Part shown: positions 7,270 through 15,005 of the stretch, piece by piece | Position numbering within the stretch: the first letter of the stretch is position 1 | Layout: every line of letters starts with the position of its first letter | Translations under genes and position numbers: made by a program | Notes under the pieces: generated by a model | The model's input: the letters and a program-made list of their open reading frames with translations, nothing else | Database searches by the model: none | What the model was told of the DNA's origin: nothing | Assembly: GCA_018969455.1 (NCBI GenBank) | Contig: JAGWYI010000034.1 | Location: 1-15,005 of the forward strand | DNA from: Bacteroidota bacterium | GTDB lineage: Bacteria > Bacteroidota > Bacteroidia > Chitinophagales > Saprospiraceae | Direction of reading: 5' to 3' | Length of the DNA: 15,005 bases

Positions 7270-7345
7270 AATTTTAATAAAAATACGGATTTTGTTTTCG
7301 CTGCTTTAAAAACACATTCCCATCTTTTGCGTTTATACCCCAGCT

Positions 7346-8314
7346 ATGAAAACAAAACTACCTGTCTGTTTTGCCGTATTCCTGTGGGTCAATTGCTTAT
7401 GCCTCCCCTCGGATGTTTGCGCTGCCACGCCGCCCAGGCTGGTTTTTACAGAGGCAAGCTGGCTTGGCCCCAACATCGTCCGCATTCCTTTTACATTTAC
7501 CGGTACCCTCATCACGGTACGCGCCCGATTGGACACCCTGGAGGGTAATTTTTTCTTCGATACCGGCGCCAGCACCCTTGTGCTCAACAACCGTTTTTTG
7601 AAGCGTTCAAATGCTGCCGCAACAGAAAACCGGGGAAGTGTAACCGGGAAAGTACAACTCGTGGGCGCCATGTCGGTAGACAGTTTTCAACTCGACGAAC
7701 TCATTATCAGCAACATACAAGCCGATGTAGTGGATTTGAGCCACATCGAACGCTCCAAGAAAATTGCCCTTATGGGCATCATCGGGTACGAGGTGTTCAA
7801 GGATTTCGAAATTTTGTACGACTACAACGCGCGCCTCCTCGTACTGGTTCGACTTGACCAAAAAGGAAATCAACTCGAACGCATCCCCGACTGGGAGTAT
7901 GCACTGCTTCAAAGTATTCCCATTCGGGTGGAAGGGCATTTTGCCCTGCTCGACCTTGAATTTGAAGGAAATAAAAAGAAACAGTTTGGCCTGGATACCG
8001 GCGCCGAACAAAATTTGCTGAGCAGCGAGTCCGGAGGCCGGTTTTTGAAAGCCAATTTTGAAATCCGCAAACGGGTGCGCCTGGGCGGGGTCGGGCAGGA
8101 AAAAATCGAGGTGCTTTCGGGTTTATTGCAACATGCGCATGTAGACAGTTTTCAGTTTCGCCCCATGGCCACGCTGTTAACCAACCTGAACGACATCAAT
8201 GCCGTGAATCAAACCTATATGGACGGCATTTTGGGGTATGAATTCTTTGTCCAATACCCCATGAGCATCAATTATCGCAAAAAACGTTTAACGTTTTACC
8301 GCATTTTGCGTTAA
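7346..8314 (+). CDS. Secreted two-lobed retropepsin-like aspartic protease
   Basis: 322 residues with an N-terminal hydrophobic export signal (residues 1 to about 27, MKTKLPVCFAVFLWVNCLCL, cleavage probably near AATPP). Two aspartic protease lobes follow. Lobe 1 has FFFDTGAST (catalytic Asp72) and the hydrophobic-Gly block GIIGYEVF (about 144-151). Lobe 2 has QFGLDTGAEQNLL (Asp217) and GILGYEFF (about 294-301). The parallel DTGA and GI(I/L)GYE blocks show an internal duplication, so both catalytic aspartates sit in one chain as in pepsin, although the motifs are of the retropepsin (Asp_protease_2) type. It probably acts in the periplasm or at the surface on an unknown peptide substrate. The CBM48-like gene follows after 24 bases on the same strand, probably in one operon. 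Confidence 0.87.
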   Translation: MKTKLPVCFAVFLWVNCLCLPSDVCAATPPRLVFTEASWLGPNIVRIPFTFTGTLITVRARLDTLEGNFFFDTGASTLVLNNRFLKRSNAAATENRGSVTGKVQLVGAMSVDSFQLDELIISNIQADVVDLSHIERSKKIALMGIIGYEVFKDFEILYDYNARLLVLVRLDQKGNQLERIPDWEYALLQSIPIRVEGHFALLDLEFEGNKKKQFGLDTGAEQNLLSSESGGRFLKANFEIRKRVRLGGVGQEKIEVLSGLLQHAHVDSFQFRPMATLLTNLNDINAVNQTYMDGILGYEFFVQYPMSINYRKKRLTFYRILR

Positions 8315-8338
8315 TACCTAAATAGCCTGCCGAAAATC

Positions 8339-9295
8339 ATGAAAAAATTCAGCATATTCATTCTGCTTTGCATTTGGCAGCAAATGGCGTTCGCTCAAAT
8401 CGACACCAGCCGCAGCCCATACGGGACTTACCGTTTCGAAGGGGACGATGTGGTTTTTACATTTGACGTACGCGATTACGAAACCGCCATGCGCAACTCC
8501 GACAGCAGCCAGGTCGATTTTGCCGATTTGAAAATTCTCGACGTCGCCGTTCAAGGCAATTTCAACAAATGGTCGGCCAGAGGCTGGCACATGAAACGCA
8601 TCGACGCATACCGTTTCGAACTCTCAAAACCCGCCAAGGCATTTAAAGACGCGCCCAATTGGCAATTTCGTTTTGTCATCAACGGCACTTACTGGACCGA
8701 CCCGCAGCGGCATTACAACAAAGCGGGCATGCTGGGATGGTACAATATTTTAAACCCCAACGCGCCCAATCCCAAAGAAAACGACCGCGGAAATGCCTAT
8801 TTTTATTTAAACGGGTTTGAAAATGCACAATCGGTTATCCTGGCGGGCTCCTTTAACAGCTGGGACGAACATGCGCTGAAAATGAAGAAAACCGCCAGGG
8901 GCTGGCATATCCGGCTGGAACTGCAGCCCGGCGCCTATCAATACAAATTCATTGTAGATGGCGTCTGGATGCACGACCCCGAAAACCCCGTCCGGCAACT
9001 CAACGAATACAATACCTTCAATTCGGTGCTGGTCATTTCCCAAACAGTTCATTTTCAACTGAATGGATTTCCTGAAGCAAAACAGGTATTCCTAACGGGC
9101 AGCTTCGGCAACTGGAACCCGCAAGCCGTGCCCATGCAAAAAAATGACACGGGCTGGTTTTGCGACTGGCCACTCAAACCCGGAAAACACCACTACAAAT
9201 TTGTGGTAGACGGGCAATGGATGGTTGATCCGGCCAACAAACGCAAGGAAAAAGACCAGCAAGGAAATGAAAACTCGATCATCCTGGTCCAGTAA
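8339..9295 (+). CDS. Secreted protein with three glycogen-binding-like (CBM48/AMPK-type) domains
   Basis: 318 residues. Signal peptide MKKFSIFILLCIWQQMAFAQ (1-20). Three early-set domains follow. The first (about 65-122) carries VAVQGNFNKWS and FRFVINGTYWTDP. The second (about 152-215) carries VILAGSFNSWDEHALKM, GAYQYKFIVDGVWMHDP. The third (about 237-300) carries VFLTGSFGNWNPQAVPM, GKHHYKFVVDGQWMVDP. The G-x-F-x-x-W and YKF-x-VDG-x-W-x-x-DP blocks are diagnostic of the glycogen/starch-binding E-set fold (CBM48, AMPK beta). No catalytic domain is attached, so it is presumably a binding protein or scaffold for an alpha-glucan, or a structural use of the fold. The first domain is the most diverged and has an inserted segment. 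It lies 24 bases after the protease gene; a weak hairpin follows. Confidence 0.88.
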   Translation: MKKFSIFILLCIWQQMAFAQIDTSRSPYGTYRFEGDDVVFTFDVRDYETAMRNSDSSQVDFADLKILDVAVQGNFNKWSARGWHMKRIDAYRFELSKPAKAFKDAPNWQFRFVINGTYWTDPQRHYNKAGMLGWYNILNPNAPNPKENDRGNAYFYLNGFENAQSVILAGSFNSWDEHALKMKKTARGWHIRLELQPGAYQYKFIVDGVWMHDPENPVRQLNEYNTFNSVLVISQTVHFQLNGFPEAKQVFLTGSFGNWNPQAVPMQKNDTGWFCDWPLKPGKHHYKFVVDGQWMVDPANKRKEKDQQGNENSIILVQ

Positions 9296-9339
9296 TTTTT
9301 TTTCATTCGCACCGCAAGTTAATTGGAAAACAGGCTTCT

Positions 9340-9360
9340 AAAAGGTTTATACACCTTTTT
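9340..9360 (+). terminator. Possible weak intrinsic terminator
   Basis: AAAAGGT (9340-9346) and ACCTTTT (9353-9359) make a 7-bp AT-rich stem with a 6-base loop, ending in T. It lies 45 bases past the CBM48-like gene. The T-run is part of the stem, so termination would be weak. Confidence 0.35.
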
Positions 9361-9367
9361 CAACAAC

Positions 9368-9391
9368 CCTGTTCGTACTTGTAAGAACAGG
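9368..9391. promoter_or_regulatory. Dyad-symmetric site upstream of the cytochrome c peroxidase gene
   Basis: Perfect 7-bp arms CCTGTTC (9368-9374) and GAACAGG (9385-9391) surround a 10-base centre that itself contains TAC..GTA. The whole is a near-palindrome of 24 bases ending 17 bases before the ATG at 9409. It could be an operator or a leader hairpin controlling the heme protein. Confidence 0.4.
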
Positions 9392-9408
9392 TAAAAACGA
9401 CGAAGCCT

Positions 9409-10605
9409 ATGAAGAAGACCCGTTTGAAAGCTTGTTTCGCTGCCTTATTGGGCGCTGGAATGTTATTTTTTGCCGCCTGCCAAAAGGAACAAAACCAGGC
9501 TGCCGATGATATGAGTGCCTCCGCCGACCGGGATGGCATCAACAAACTGATCGGATACCCCATTTTGCCCCTCGTGCCGTATAATTACGCCAATTTGCCA
9601 TTGCCTGCATACCTGAACAGCCCGCAGGTGAACGGACAAAAAAATGCGCCGGCCAACAATCCGGTGACCGATTTGGGTGCAACGCTTGGTCGGGTACTGT
9701 TTTACGACAAAAACCTGAGCGCCAACAACAGCATTGCTTGTGCCTCTTGCCACAAACAGGCGTTTGCCTTTAGCGACCCGGCGCAATTCAGCACCGGTTT
9801 CAATGGCGGTAAAACCGGCCGGAACTCCATGTCGCTCATCAATGCGGCTTATTATCCCAATGGCCATTTTTTCTGGGACGAGCGCGCTGCATCTGCAGAA
9901 GCACAGGCATCCGGGCCCATCAAAAACGCGGTGGAAATGGGGATGACCATGCCCAGTTTGGTGGCCAAACTGCAGGGCCTGCCTTACTACCCCGGTTTGT
10001 TCAAACAGGCATACGGAACGCCTGGAATCGATTCGGTACGCATCGTACGCGCACTGGCTCAATTTGTGCGCTCCCTGGTTTCTTACCGCACCAAATACGA
10101 TGCTGGCAGGGCGCTGGTACCGGCCGGTCAGGACCCCGTGCTCACCCCCTATGCCAATTTCACGGCGGAGGAAAACCGGGGAAAACAAATTTTCTTTAGT
10201 CCGGCCGGTGGCTGCGGCGCCTGCCACGGCACCGAAACATTTACCGGTCCGGCTGCCCAAAACAACGGACTCGATCTGGTTTATGCCGACAATGGAAAAG
10301 GGGGCGTAACGGGCGACCCTGCCCAAGACGGTTTGTTCAAAGCGCCTTCTTTGCGCGGCATCGAAAAATCGGCCCCTTACATGCACGATGGCCGTTTTGC
10401 CACCCTCGAGCAGGTGGTGGAACACTACAACAGCCAGGTAAAAGCCCATCCCAACCTCTCGGGCCCTTTGCGTACCCCGCAAGGAACGCCCCGCCGCCTC
10501 AACCTCAACGCCTCCGACAAAGCCGCTTTGGTGGCCTTTTTGAAAACACTCACCGATACAGGCATCGAAACAGATGTGAAATACGCCAGTCCGTTTATGC
10601 AGTAG
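9409..10605 (+). CDS. Diheme cytochrome c peroxidase / MauG-family lipoprotein
   Basis: 398 residues. A lipoprotein signal is present: MKKTRLKACF...FFAAC, with lipid-attachment Cys24. Two c-type heme sites follow: CASCH (Cys111, Cys114, His115) and CGACH (Cys269, Cys272, His273). Other family blocks are LGRVLFYDKNLSANNSIACASCH, GRNSMSLINAAYYPNGHFFWDERA and APYMHDGRFATLEQVVEHYN, where Met325 is a likely distal heme ligand. Members either reduce hydrogen peroxide to water with electrons from small cytochromes or, as MauG, oxidise other proteins; the sequence alone does not choose between them. It is probably anchored to a membrane and faces the periplasm. It stands alone between a dyad site and a strong terminator. 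Start chosen from the signal peptide. Confidence 0.93.
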   Translation: MKKTRLKACFAALLGAGMLFFAACQKEQNQAADDMSASADRDGINKLIGYPILPLVPYNYANLPLPAYLNSPQVNGQKNAPANNPVTDLGATLGRVLFYDKNLSANNSIACASCHKQAFAFSDPAQFSTGFNGGKTGRNSMSLINAAYYPNGHFFWDERAASAEAQASGPIKNAVEMGMTMPSLVAKLQGLPYYPGLFKQAYGTPGIDSVRIVRALAQFVRSLVSYRTKYDAGRALVPAGQDPVLTPYANFTAEENRGKQIFFSPAGGCGACHGTETFTGPAAQNNGLDLVYADNGKGGVTGDPAQDGLFKAPSLRGIEKSAPYMHDGRFATLEQVVEHYNSQVKAHPNLSGPLRTPQGTPRRLNLNASDKAALVAFLKTLTDTGIETDVKYASPFMQ

Positions 10606-10626
10606 GCGCTGATCTGGCGCAAATAC

Positions 10627-10686
10627 AGCCCCTTTTTTCCCAAATGCGCATAATTTCGGGAGAAAAGGGGCTTTTTATTTTTTTTT
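10627..10686 (+). terminator. Strong Rho-independent terminator
   Basis: Arms 10627-10641 (AGCCCCTTTTTTCCC) and 10658-10672 (GGGAGAAAAGGGGCT) form a 15-bp stem with one G-U pair and a 16-base loop. A run of T interrupted by one A follows, to about 10686. It ends the peroxidase transcript 21 bases after its stop codon and separates it from the TonB receptor operon. The other strand lacks a T-run, so it works in one direction. Confidence 0.88.
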
Positions 10687-10749
10687 CAAAACCGCGTAAG
10701 GGTATTCGGCAGGTAGCCCGTCATGGTTGTAAAATTTGCAACTACTGCT

Positions 10750-13089
10750 ATGCTACAAAAACAAAAACAGGGGCGCCTGGCGCTGATGCTGGCTTTTTGC
10801 CTGTTAAGCGCCGGCCTTTTCGCCCAAAATTACACCTGCAAAGGCACCGTAAAAGACGCCGCCAACGGCGAAGATCTCATCGGCGCCACCCTCTCGGTCG
10901 CCGAAATTCCCGGCGTCGGCATCAGCACCAACGCTTACGGTTTTTACGCGCTTACCCTGCCCAAAGGCAATTACACCCTGCGTGTGCAATACCTCGGCTA
11001 TCAAACCATCACCGAAAAAATTGTACTCGACCGCGACCAAACCCAAAATTACCAACTTGGGGCCGCAGAAAACCTGCTCAATGAGGTACAGGTAAAAGCC
11101 GAAAAGGACGATGCCCAGGTGCGCAGAACCGAAATGAGCGTTACCAAACTTTCACCCAAAGATGTGCGCGCCGTGCCCGTACTATTCGGCGAACCCGACA
11201 TCCTCAAAACCCTCCAATTGCTGCCCGGCGTGAAGTCGGCCGGCGAAGGAAACAGCGGATTTTACGTGCGCGGGGGCTCGGCCGACCAAAACCTGATCTT
11301 GCTGGATGAGGCGCCGGTGTACAACGCCTCCCACTTGTTAGGTTTCTTTTCCGTGTTCAATTCCGACGCCATCAAGGATGTAACCCTGTACAAAGGCGGG
11401 ATGCCTGCCGAATTTGGTGGTCGCACCTCCTCGGTGCTCGACATCCGCATGAAAGACGGGAACAACAAAAAATTTGGCGTTTCTGGCGGAATCGGGCTTA
11501 TTTCCTCTAAAATAGCCGTAGAAGGGCCTATTAAAAAAGAAAAAGGCGCATTCATCGTGTCTGCCCGACGTACGTATGCCGATGTTTTCCTCAAACTTTC
11601 GCCCAACAAAACCCTGCGGGAATCGTCGTTGTATTTTTACGACCTCAACCTTAAAGCCAATTACCAGTTTGGTCCCAACGACCGAGTTTATTTGAGCGGC
11701 TATTTCGGTCGCGATGTATTTGGCGCCGGAAATTCATTTGGCTTTGACTGGGGCAATGCCACCGGCACCCTGCGCTGGAACCACCTGTTTTCCGATCGCC
11801 TCTTTTGCAATACCTCGGTGATTTACAGCCAATACGATTACAAATTCACCGTAGCCTCCGATTCCGCATCCAAGGTGAGTCTGAAATCATCTATTCAGGA
11901 CTGGAATTTGAAACAGGACTTTTCCTGGTTTTTGAACGAACACAACAATTTCAAATTCGGATGGAATGTGCTTCGACACGATTTTCTGCCTGGTGAAATT
12001 AAGGCCAAAGAAGATTGAACCTTCAACAGCCAGAAAATAGACCAAAAATACTCGGTGGAAGGCGGCGTTTACCTGCAAAACGATTGGAAAATAAACGAAC
12101 AACTGAGTTTTAACTACGGAATGCGTTACTCCTTTTTCGATTACATCGGTCCGGGTACGGCTTATACCTACGACAAACAAGGCAATGTTGTTTCGGAAAA
12201 AAAATACAAAAACAACGAATCCATTCAGTTTTACAGCGGTTTGGAACCCCGCATTGCCTCCAAGTTCCAAATCGATGCATCGAGCTCGGTAAAGGCATCC
12301 TTCAACCGAAATTACCAATACCTGCACCTACTTTCCAATTCAACCACCTCTACACCCACCGACATTTGGGTGCCGAGCAGCAACAACATCAAACCCCAAA
12401 TTGGCGATCAGGTGGCATTGGGATACTTCCGGAACCTCACCGATAACCAAATCGAGTTCTCTGTGGAGGCCTATTACAAATGGATGCAAAACCTCATTGA
12501 TTATCGAAACGGCGCCGACCTGCTGCTTAATGCCAATGTGGAAGCCGATTTGGTGTACGGAAAAGGAAAGGCTTATGGCGCCGAATTTTTCATCCGTAAA
12601 AACAAAGGCCGACTCACCGGCTGGATCGGGTACACCTGGTCGCGTACCTTCCGCACTTTTGATGCCATAAACCAGGGCAAGCAATACCCGGCGCGTCAGG
12701 ATCGGATACACGACATCTCCATTGTGGCCATGTACGACCTGAGCAGCAAATGGAAAGCATCGGCCAATTGGGTGTTCAATACCGGCGATGCCGTTTCGTT
12801 CCCCTCCGGCCGCTATGTGTTTGAAGGCAATGTGGTACCCTATTATACCGAGCGAAATGGTTACCGCTACCCCAACTACCACCGACTTGATCTCGGATTT
12901 ACCCGCGAATTGCATAAATCCAAAAACCGCGAATCCAGCCTCAACTTCTCGGTGTACAACGCCTACGGACGACGGAATGCCTACTCCATTACCTTCCGCC
13001 CCAACAAAAACGACCCCAACAAAACAGAAGCGGTGAAAACCACCCTCTTCCGTTGGATACCTTCTGTTACCTACAATTTTAAATTTTAA
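10750..13089 (+). pseudogene. TonB-dependent outer-membrane receptor, interrupted by one in-frame TGA
   Basis: The reading frame runs 779 codons plus stop, except for a TGA at 12016-12018. I prefer the ATG at 10750 (MLQKQKQGRLALMLAFCLLSAGLFAQ, a good signal peptide) over the ATG at 10723. After the signal come a carboxypeptidase-regulatory-like domain (CKGTVKDAANGEDLIGATL ... YTLRVQYLGYQ), a plug domain (GNSGFYVRGGSADQNLILLDEAPVYN ... MPAEFGGRTSSVLDI) and a 22-strand-type beta-barrel ending in VTYNFKF. This class imports large or scarce substrates across the outer membrane using TonB energy. The stop falls in the barrel at about codon 423, so the upstream product would lack roughly half the barrel and cannot be a normal receptor. 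Everything downstream is free of other lesions. The DUF4249 gene 11 bases further on is the usual partner of this receptor subtype. Confidence 0.85.
12016..12018 (+). other. In-frame TGA nonsense codon in the TonB receptor
   Basis: The frame reads IKAKED, TGA, TFNSQKIDQKYSVEGGVYLQNDW. Both sides are in the same frame and continue the barrel, so a single base substitution (for example from GGA, TGG or CGA) explains it. An ATG-started downstream fragment cannot replace the lost plug. Confidence 0.85.
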
Positions 13090-13100
13090 AAAAAACAGTC

Positions 13101-13904
13101 ATGCCTTATAAAATACTGTTTCCCCTCTTTCTGATGCTGGCCTTGTTCAGCGCCTGCGAAAAGGTCATTGATGTGGATCTGAACACCTCCAACCCACAAA
13201 TATCCATCGAAGCCCACCTCCAGGCTGGCAAAAACAACATGGAGGTACGCATTAGCCGCACCAGCAATTATTTCGACAACAAATCCCCCGATTATGTCAA
13301 TAACGCCCTCGTTACCTTGAGCGACGATGCCGGCAACCAGTACAACATTCCCTTCGAAAACAAAGGACTGTACGCCGATACGGTGACGGGTGTGACCGGA
13401 CGAACCTACACCCTGAAAGTGCAACTGGGCGCAGAAACTTATGAAGCGCGCGCCTATCTGCCGCCTTTGGTACCCCTCGATTTGCTTACCCTGAAAGAAG
13501 CCCCTTTCCAGAAACCCAACAGCAAGGATACCACCTACAATGTGTATGTCAATTTTTACGATCCTGCAGTGGTAAAAAACTTCTATCGCTTGCGGCTGAC
13601 TGTAAATGATACCCTGGTACCGCTTTCTGAGGAAGTAACCGTTTACAATGACAAAAACATCGATGGCAACCAAATCAACGGCAATGCCAGTTTCAAAACC
13701 TTCAAGCGCAACGACCACATCCAGATCGATCTGTGGTCAATTGATGAAAAAGTGTACGATTTTTACTACACCCTTTCCAACATCGTGGTCGACAACGGCG
13801 GGTTTTCGGCAGCCCCGGGCAACCCCAACACCAATTGGTCGGGCGGAGCGCTGGGATGTTTCGTCGCTTATTCAGCCAGTTCGGCAGAAATAACCGTTCC
13901 TTAA
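13101..13904 (+). CDS. DUF4249 family lipoprotein, TonB receptor partner
   Basis: 267 residues. Lipoprotein signal MPYKILFPLFLMLALFSAC with lipobox FSAC, lipidated Cys19. Right after it come EKVIDVDLNTSNPQISIEAHL, the typical opening of DUF4249 proteins, and beta-rich segments (NALVTLSDDAGNQY, YTLKVQLGAETYEARAYLP, FYRLRLTVNDTLV). The end, NTNWSGGALGCFVAYSAS, is also typical of the family. In Bacteroidota these lipoproteins are encoded directly after a TonB-dependent receptor and are thought to sit on it at the cell surface; their ligand is not known. The gene starts 11 bases after the receptor stop, so it is co-transcribed, and it is intact although the receptor is broken. Confidence 0.88.
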   Translation: MPYKILFPLFLMLALFSACEKVIDVDLNTSNPQISIEAHLQAGKNNMEVRISRTSNYFDNKSPDYVNNALVTLSDDAGNQYNIPFENKGLYADTVTGVTGRTYTLKVQLGAETYEARAYLPPLVPLDLLTLKEAPFQKPNSKDTTYNVYVNFYDPAVVKNFYRLRLTVNDTLVPLSEEVTVYNDKNIDGNQINGNASFKTFKRNDHIQIDLWSIDEKVYDFYYTLSNIVVDNGGFSAAPGNPNTNWSGGALGCFVAYSASSAEITVP

Positions 13905-13942
13905 TGCCCACTCCTTCTTTTTTTTACCATAAAACACAACAT

Positions 13943-15005
13943 ATGAAACCATTCATCTTTAGTTTGCTTTTGCTGGCTTTCTACGGAAGCCTGTTTGCCC
14001 AAATGGTTCCACCGGCACAGTGGTTGCCAGCACCTGCCCCTTTGCATGAACCGCTTAAAATTAATAAAGACAAAGACGGTACAAACCCTGTTTTTTCCGG
14101 TTCCATTCAGGATGCGCTCAGCCATGCGTTCGACAGTGTTACGGCTCTATCACCCATCAAAGGGTTTAGTGCAGCCATGTACCTACCCAACGGATCCATC
14201 TGGAAAAAAACATCGGGTATCCGGCAAGAATTGCCTGCCGCACTGCCGCTTTCAACCGAAAACTTGCTGGGAATGGGCAGTATTTCCAAAAGTTTTGTCA
14301 CTGTCACCCTCCTGAAAATGATGGAAGACGGCCTGCTCAGCCTCAACGATACCATTGGCAAATACATAGGCCCCTACCCCAACGTACCTGCCAATGCAAC
14401 CATTCGCCAACTGCTGAGCCACCGCACGGGGATAAACGATTATTTAAACGAAAACCCAGCTACCAACGTAACCCTGGTGCAAAATCTCGACAGCATCTGG
14501 AATATCGATACCATGCTGTACCATTTTGTACTAAAACCCAATTTCCCCCTCGATTCCAGCTGGTCGTATTCCAATACCAACTACCTGCTGGCTGGCCGGA
14601 TCATTGAAAAAATAAGCGGCAAACACTGGTATGAAGAACTCCGCAACCGTGTACTCACACCCTTGGGACTTACCCACACTTTCAGCTACCCTTTCGAACT
14701 ACCTGGAAGCCTCCTCCTTTCTCATGCTTTTTCCGACCAAACCGGCGATGGAGTAGTGGATGATGTGCAAGGCATCGGTATTCCTGACCAGGGGATTTTT
14801 AGCCTTGCTGCAAGTGCCGGATGCCTCATCACAACTCCAAGCGACCTGGTCGTTTTTGATCAAAATGTGTACGGTGGCAGTTTTCTGAAGCCCGCGACCC
14901 TACTCGAAATGGAAACAGACCACGTCAACGATCCTTCAACCGGCATTAAATACGGCCTGGGAACCATGCAATACTTGAGCCTGGGCGGACTCCAAAACTG
15001 GGGGC
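13943..15005 (+). CDS. Serine hydrolase of the beta-lactamase / class C family, cut at right edge
   Basis: 354 complete codons are visible and the frame is still open at the edge. Signal peptide MKPFIFSLLLLAFYGSLFAQ (1-20). The nucleophile motif S-x-x-K is SISK (Ser113, Lys116), and the Y-x-N motif is YSN (Tyr209, Asn211). LSHRTGINDYL and GIFSLAASAGCLITTPSDLVVF are also typical of the PF00144 family, which holds class C beta-lactamases, D-Ala-D-Ala carboxypeptidases and esterases. The third motif (H/K-x-G) should lie just beyond the edge, since the visible sequence stops at GGLQNWG. A periplasmic peptidase or esterase is more likely than a true resistance enzyme, but this cannot be settled here. 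It follows the DUF4249 gene by 38 bases on the same strand and may belong to the same operon. Confidence 0.88.
   Translation, partial: MKPFIFSLLLLAFYGSLFAQMVPPAQWLPAPAPLHEPLKINKDKDGTNPVFSGSIQDALSHAFDSVTALSPIKGFSAAMYLPNGSIWKKTSGIRQELPAALPLSTENLLGMGSISKSFVTVTLLKMMEDGLLSLNDTIGKYIGPYPNVPANATIRQLLSHRTGINDYLNENPATNVTLVQNLDSIWNIDTMLYHFVLKPNFPLDSSWSYSNTNYLLAGRIIEKISGKHWYEELRNRVLTPLGLTHTFSYPFELPGSLLLSHAFSDQTGDGVVDDVQGIGIPDQGIFSLAASAGCLITTPSDLVVFDQNVYGGSFLKPATLLEMETDHVNDPSTGIKYGLGTMQYLSLGGLQNWG

Noticed and set aside
9463..10482. Long minus-strand open frame (339 codons) opposite the diheme peroxidase gene
   Set aside because: The plus strand has a signal peptide, two CxxCH sites and family motifs; the reverse frame shows no domain and is a by-product of GC-rich codon bias.
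10644..11084. Arg-rich plus-strand frame of 146 codons at the start of the TonB receptor
   Set aside because: It begins inside the terminator and overlaps the receptor's signal and regulatory-like domain in another frame; low-complexity RRHRRR content.
12340..12915. 191-codon minus-strand frame opposite the receptor barrel
   Set aside because: The sense frame continues the beta-barrel and the antisense product has no recognisable domain or start context.
13086..13718. 210-codon minus-strand frame opposite the DUF4249 gene
   Set aside because: The plus strand has a lipobox and family motifs; the antisense product is Val/Ile/Gly-rich without a domain.
1..15005. tRNA, rRNA, CRISPR array or prophage genes
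   Set aside because: I saw no cloverleaf-like tRNA, no rRNA stretch, no regularly spaced repeats and no phage structural or integrase genes.

Overview
The window reads as a chromosomal segment of a Bacteroidota bacterium, probably of the Saprospiria/Chitinophagia type. The evidence is a type IX secretion (T9SS) type A sorting domain, a TonB-dependent receptor with an N-terminal carboxypeptidase-regulatory-like domain paired with a DUF4249 lipoprotein, signal peptides ending in A-Q, AT-rich leaders without clear Shine-Dalgarno sites, and a TAnnTTTG-type promoter. Placement below phylum is a guess.

Left part (1-5200, minus strand, AT-rich): a candidate promoter near 5176-5207 faces a large T9SS-secreted beta-helix protein (2141-4864). 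Its signal peptide is separated from the body of the gene by a run of ten G residues that puts the two parts out of frame. Deleting one G would restore a good signal peptide, so this is either a phase-variable surface protein caught OFF or a homopolymer error. After a strong hairpin terminator (2096-2127) come two paralogous secreted beta-propeller-like proteins that overlap by 17 bases; the second runs off the left edge.

Middle (5000-7345): a gene-poor stretch holds a decayed IS5-type transposase fragment. Next come an outer-membrane beta-barrel gene and a complete IS982-family insertion sequence with perfect 23-base terminal inverted repeats. One end of the element abuts the ATG of the barrel gene, so the element appears to have separated that gene from its own promoter.

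Right part (7346-15005, plus strand, visibly more GC-rich): a two-lobed retropepsin-like aspartic protease is followed 24 bases later by a secreted protein with three glycogen-binding-like (CBM48/AMPK-type) domains. Then comes a diheme cytochrome c peroxidase/MauG-family lipoprotein with its own strong terminator. The last unit is a probable operon: a TonB-dependent receptor broken by one in-frame TGA, a DUF4249 lipoprotein, and a serine hydrolase of the beta-lactamase/class C family that is cut by the right edge.

The theme is the cell envelope: nearly every non-mobile gene encodes an exported or outer-membrane protein. The two genes that look switched off or damaged by small changes (poly-G frameshift, TGA stop) are both surface proteins. 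I saw no tRNA, rRNA or CRISPR array.
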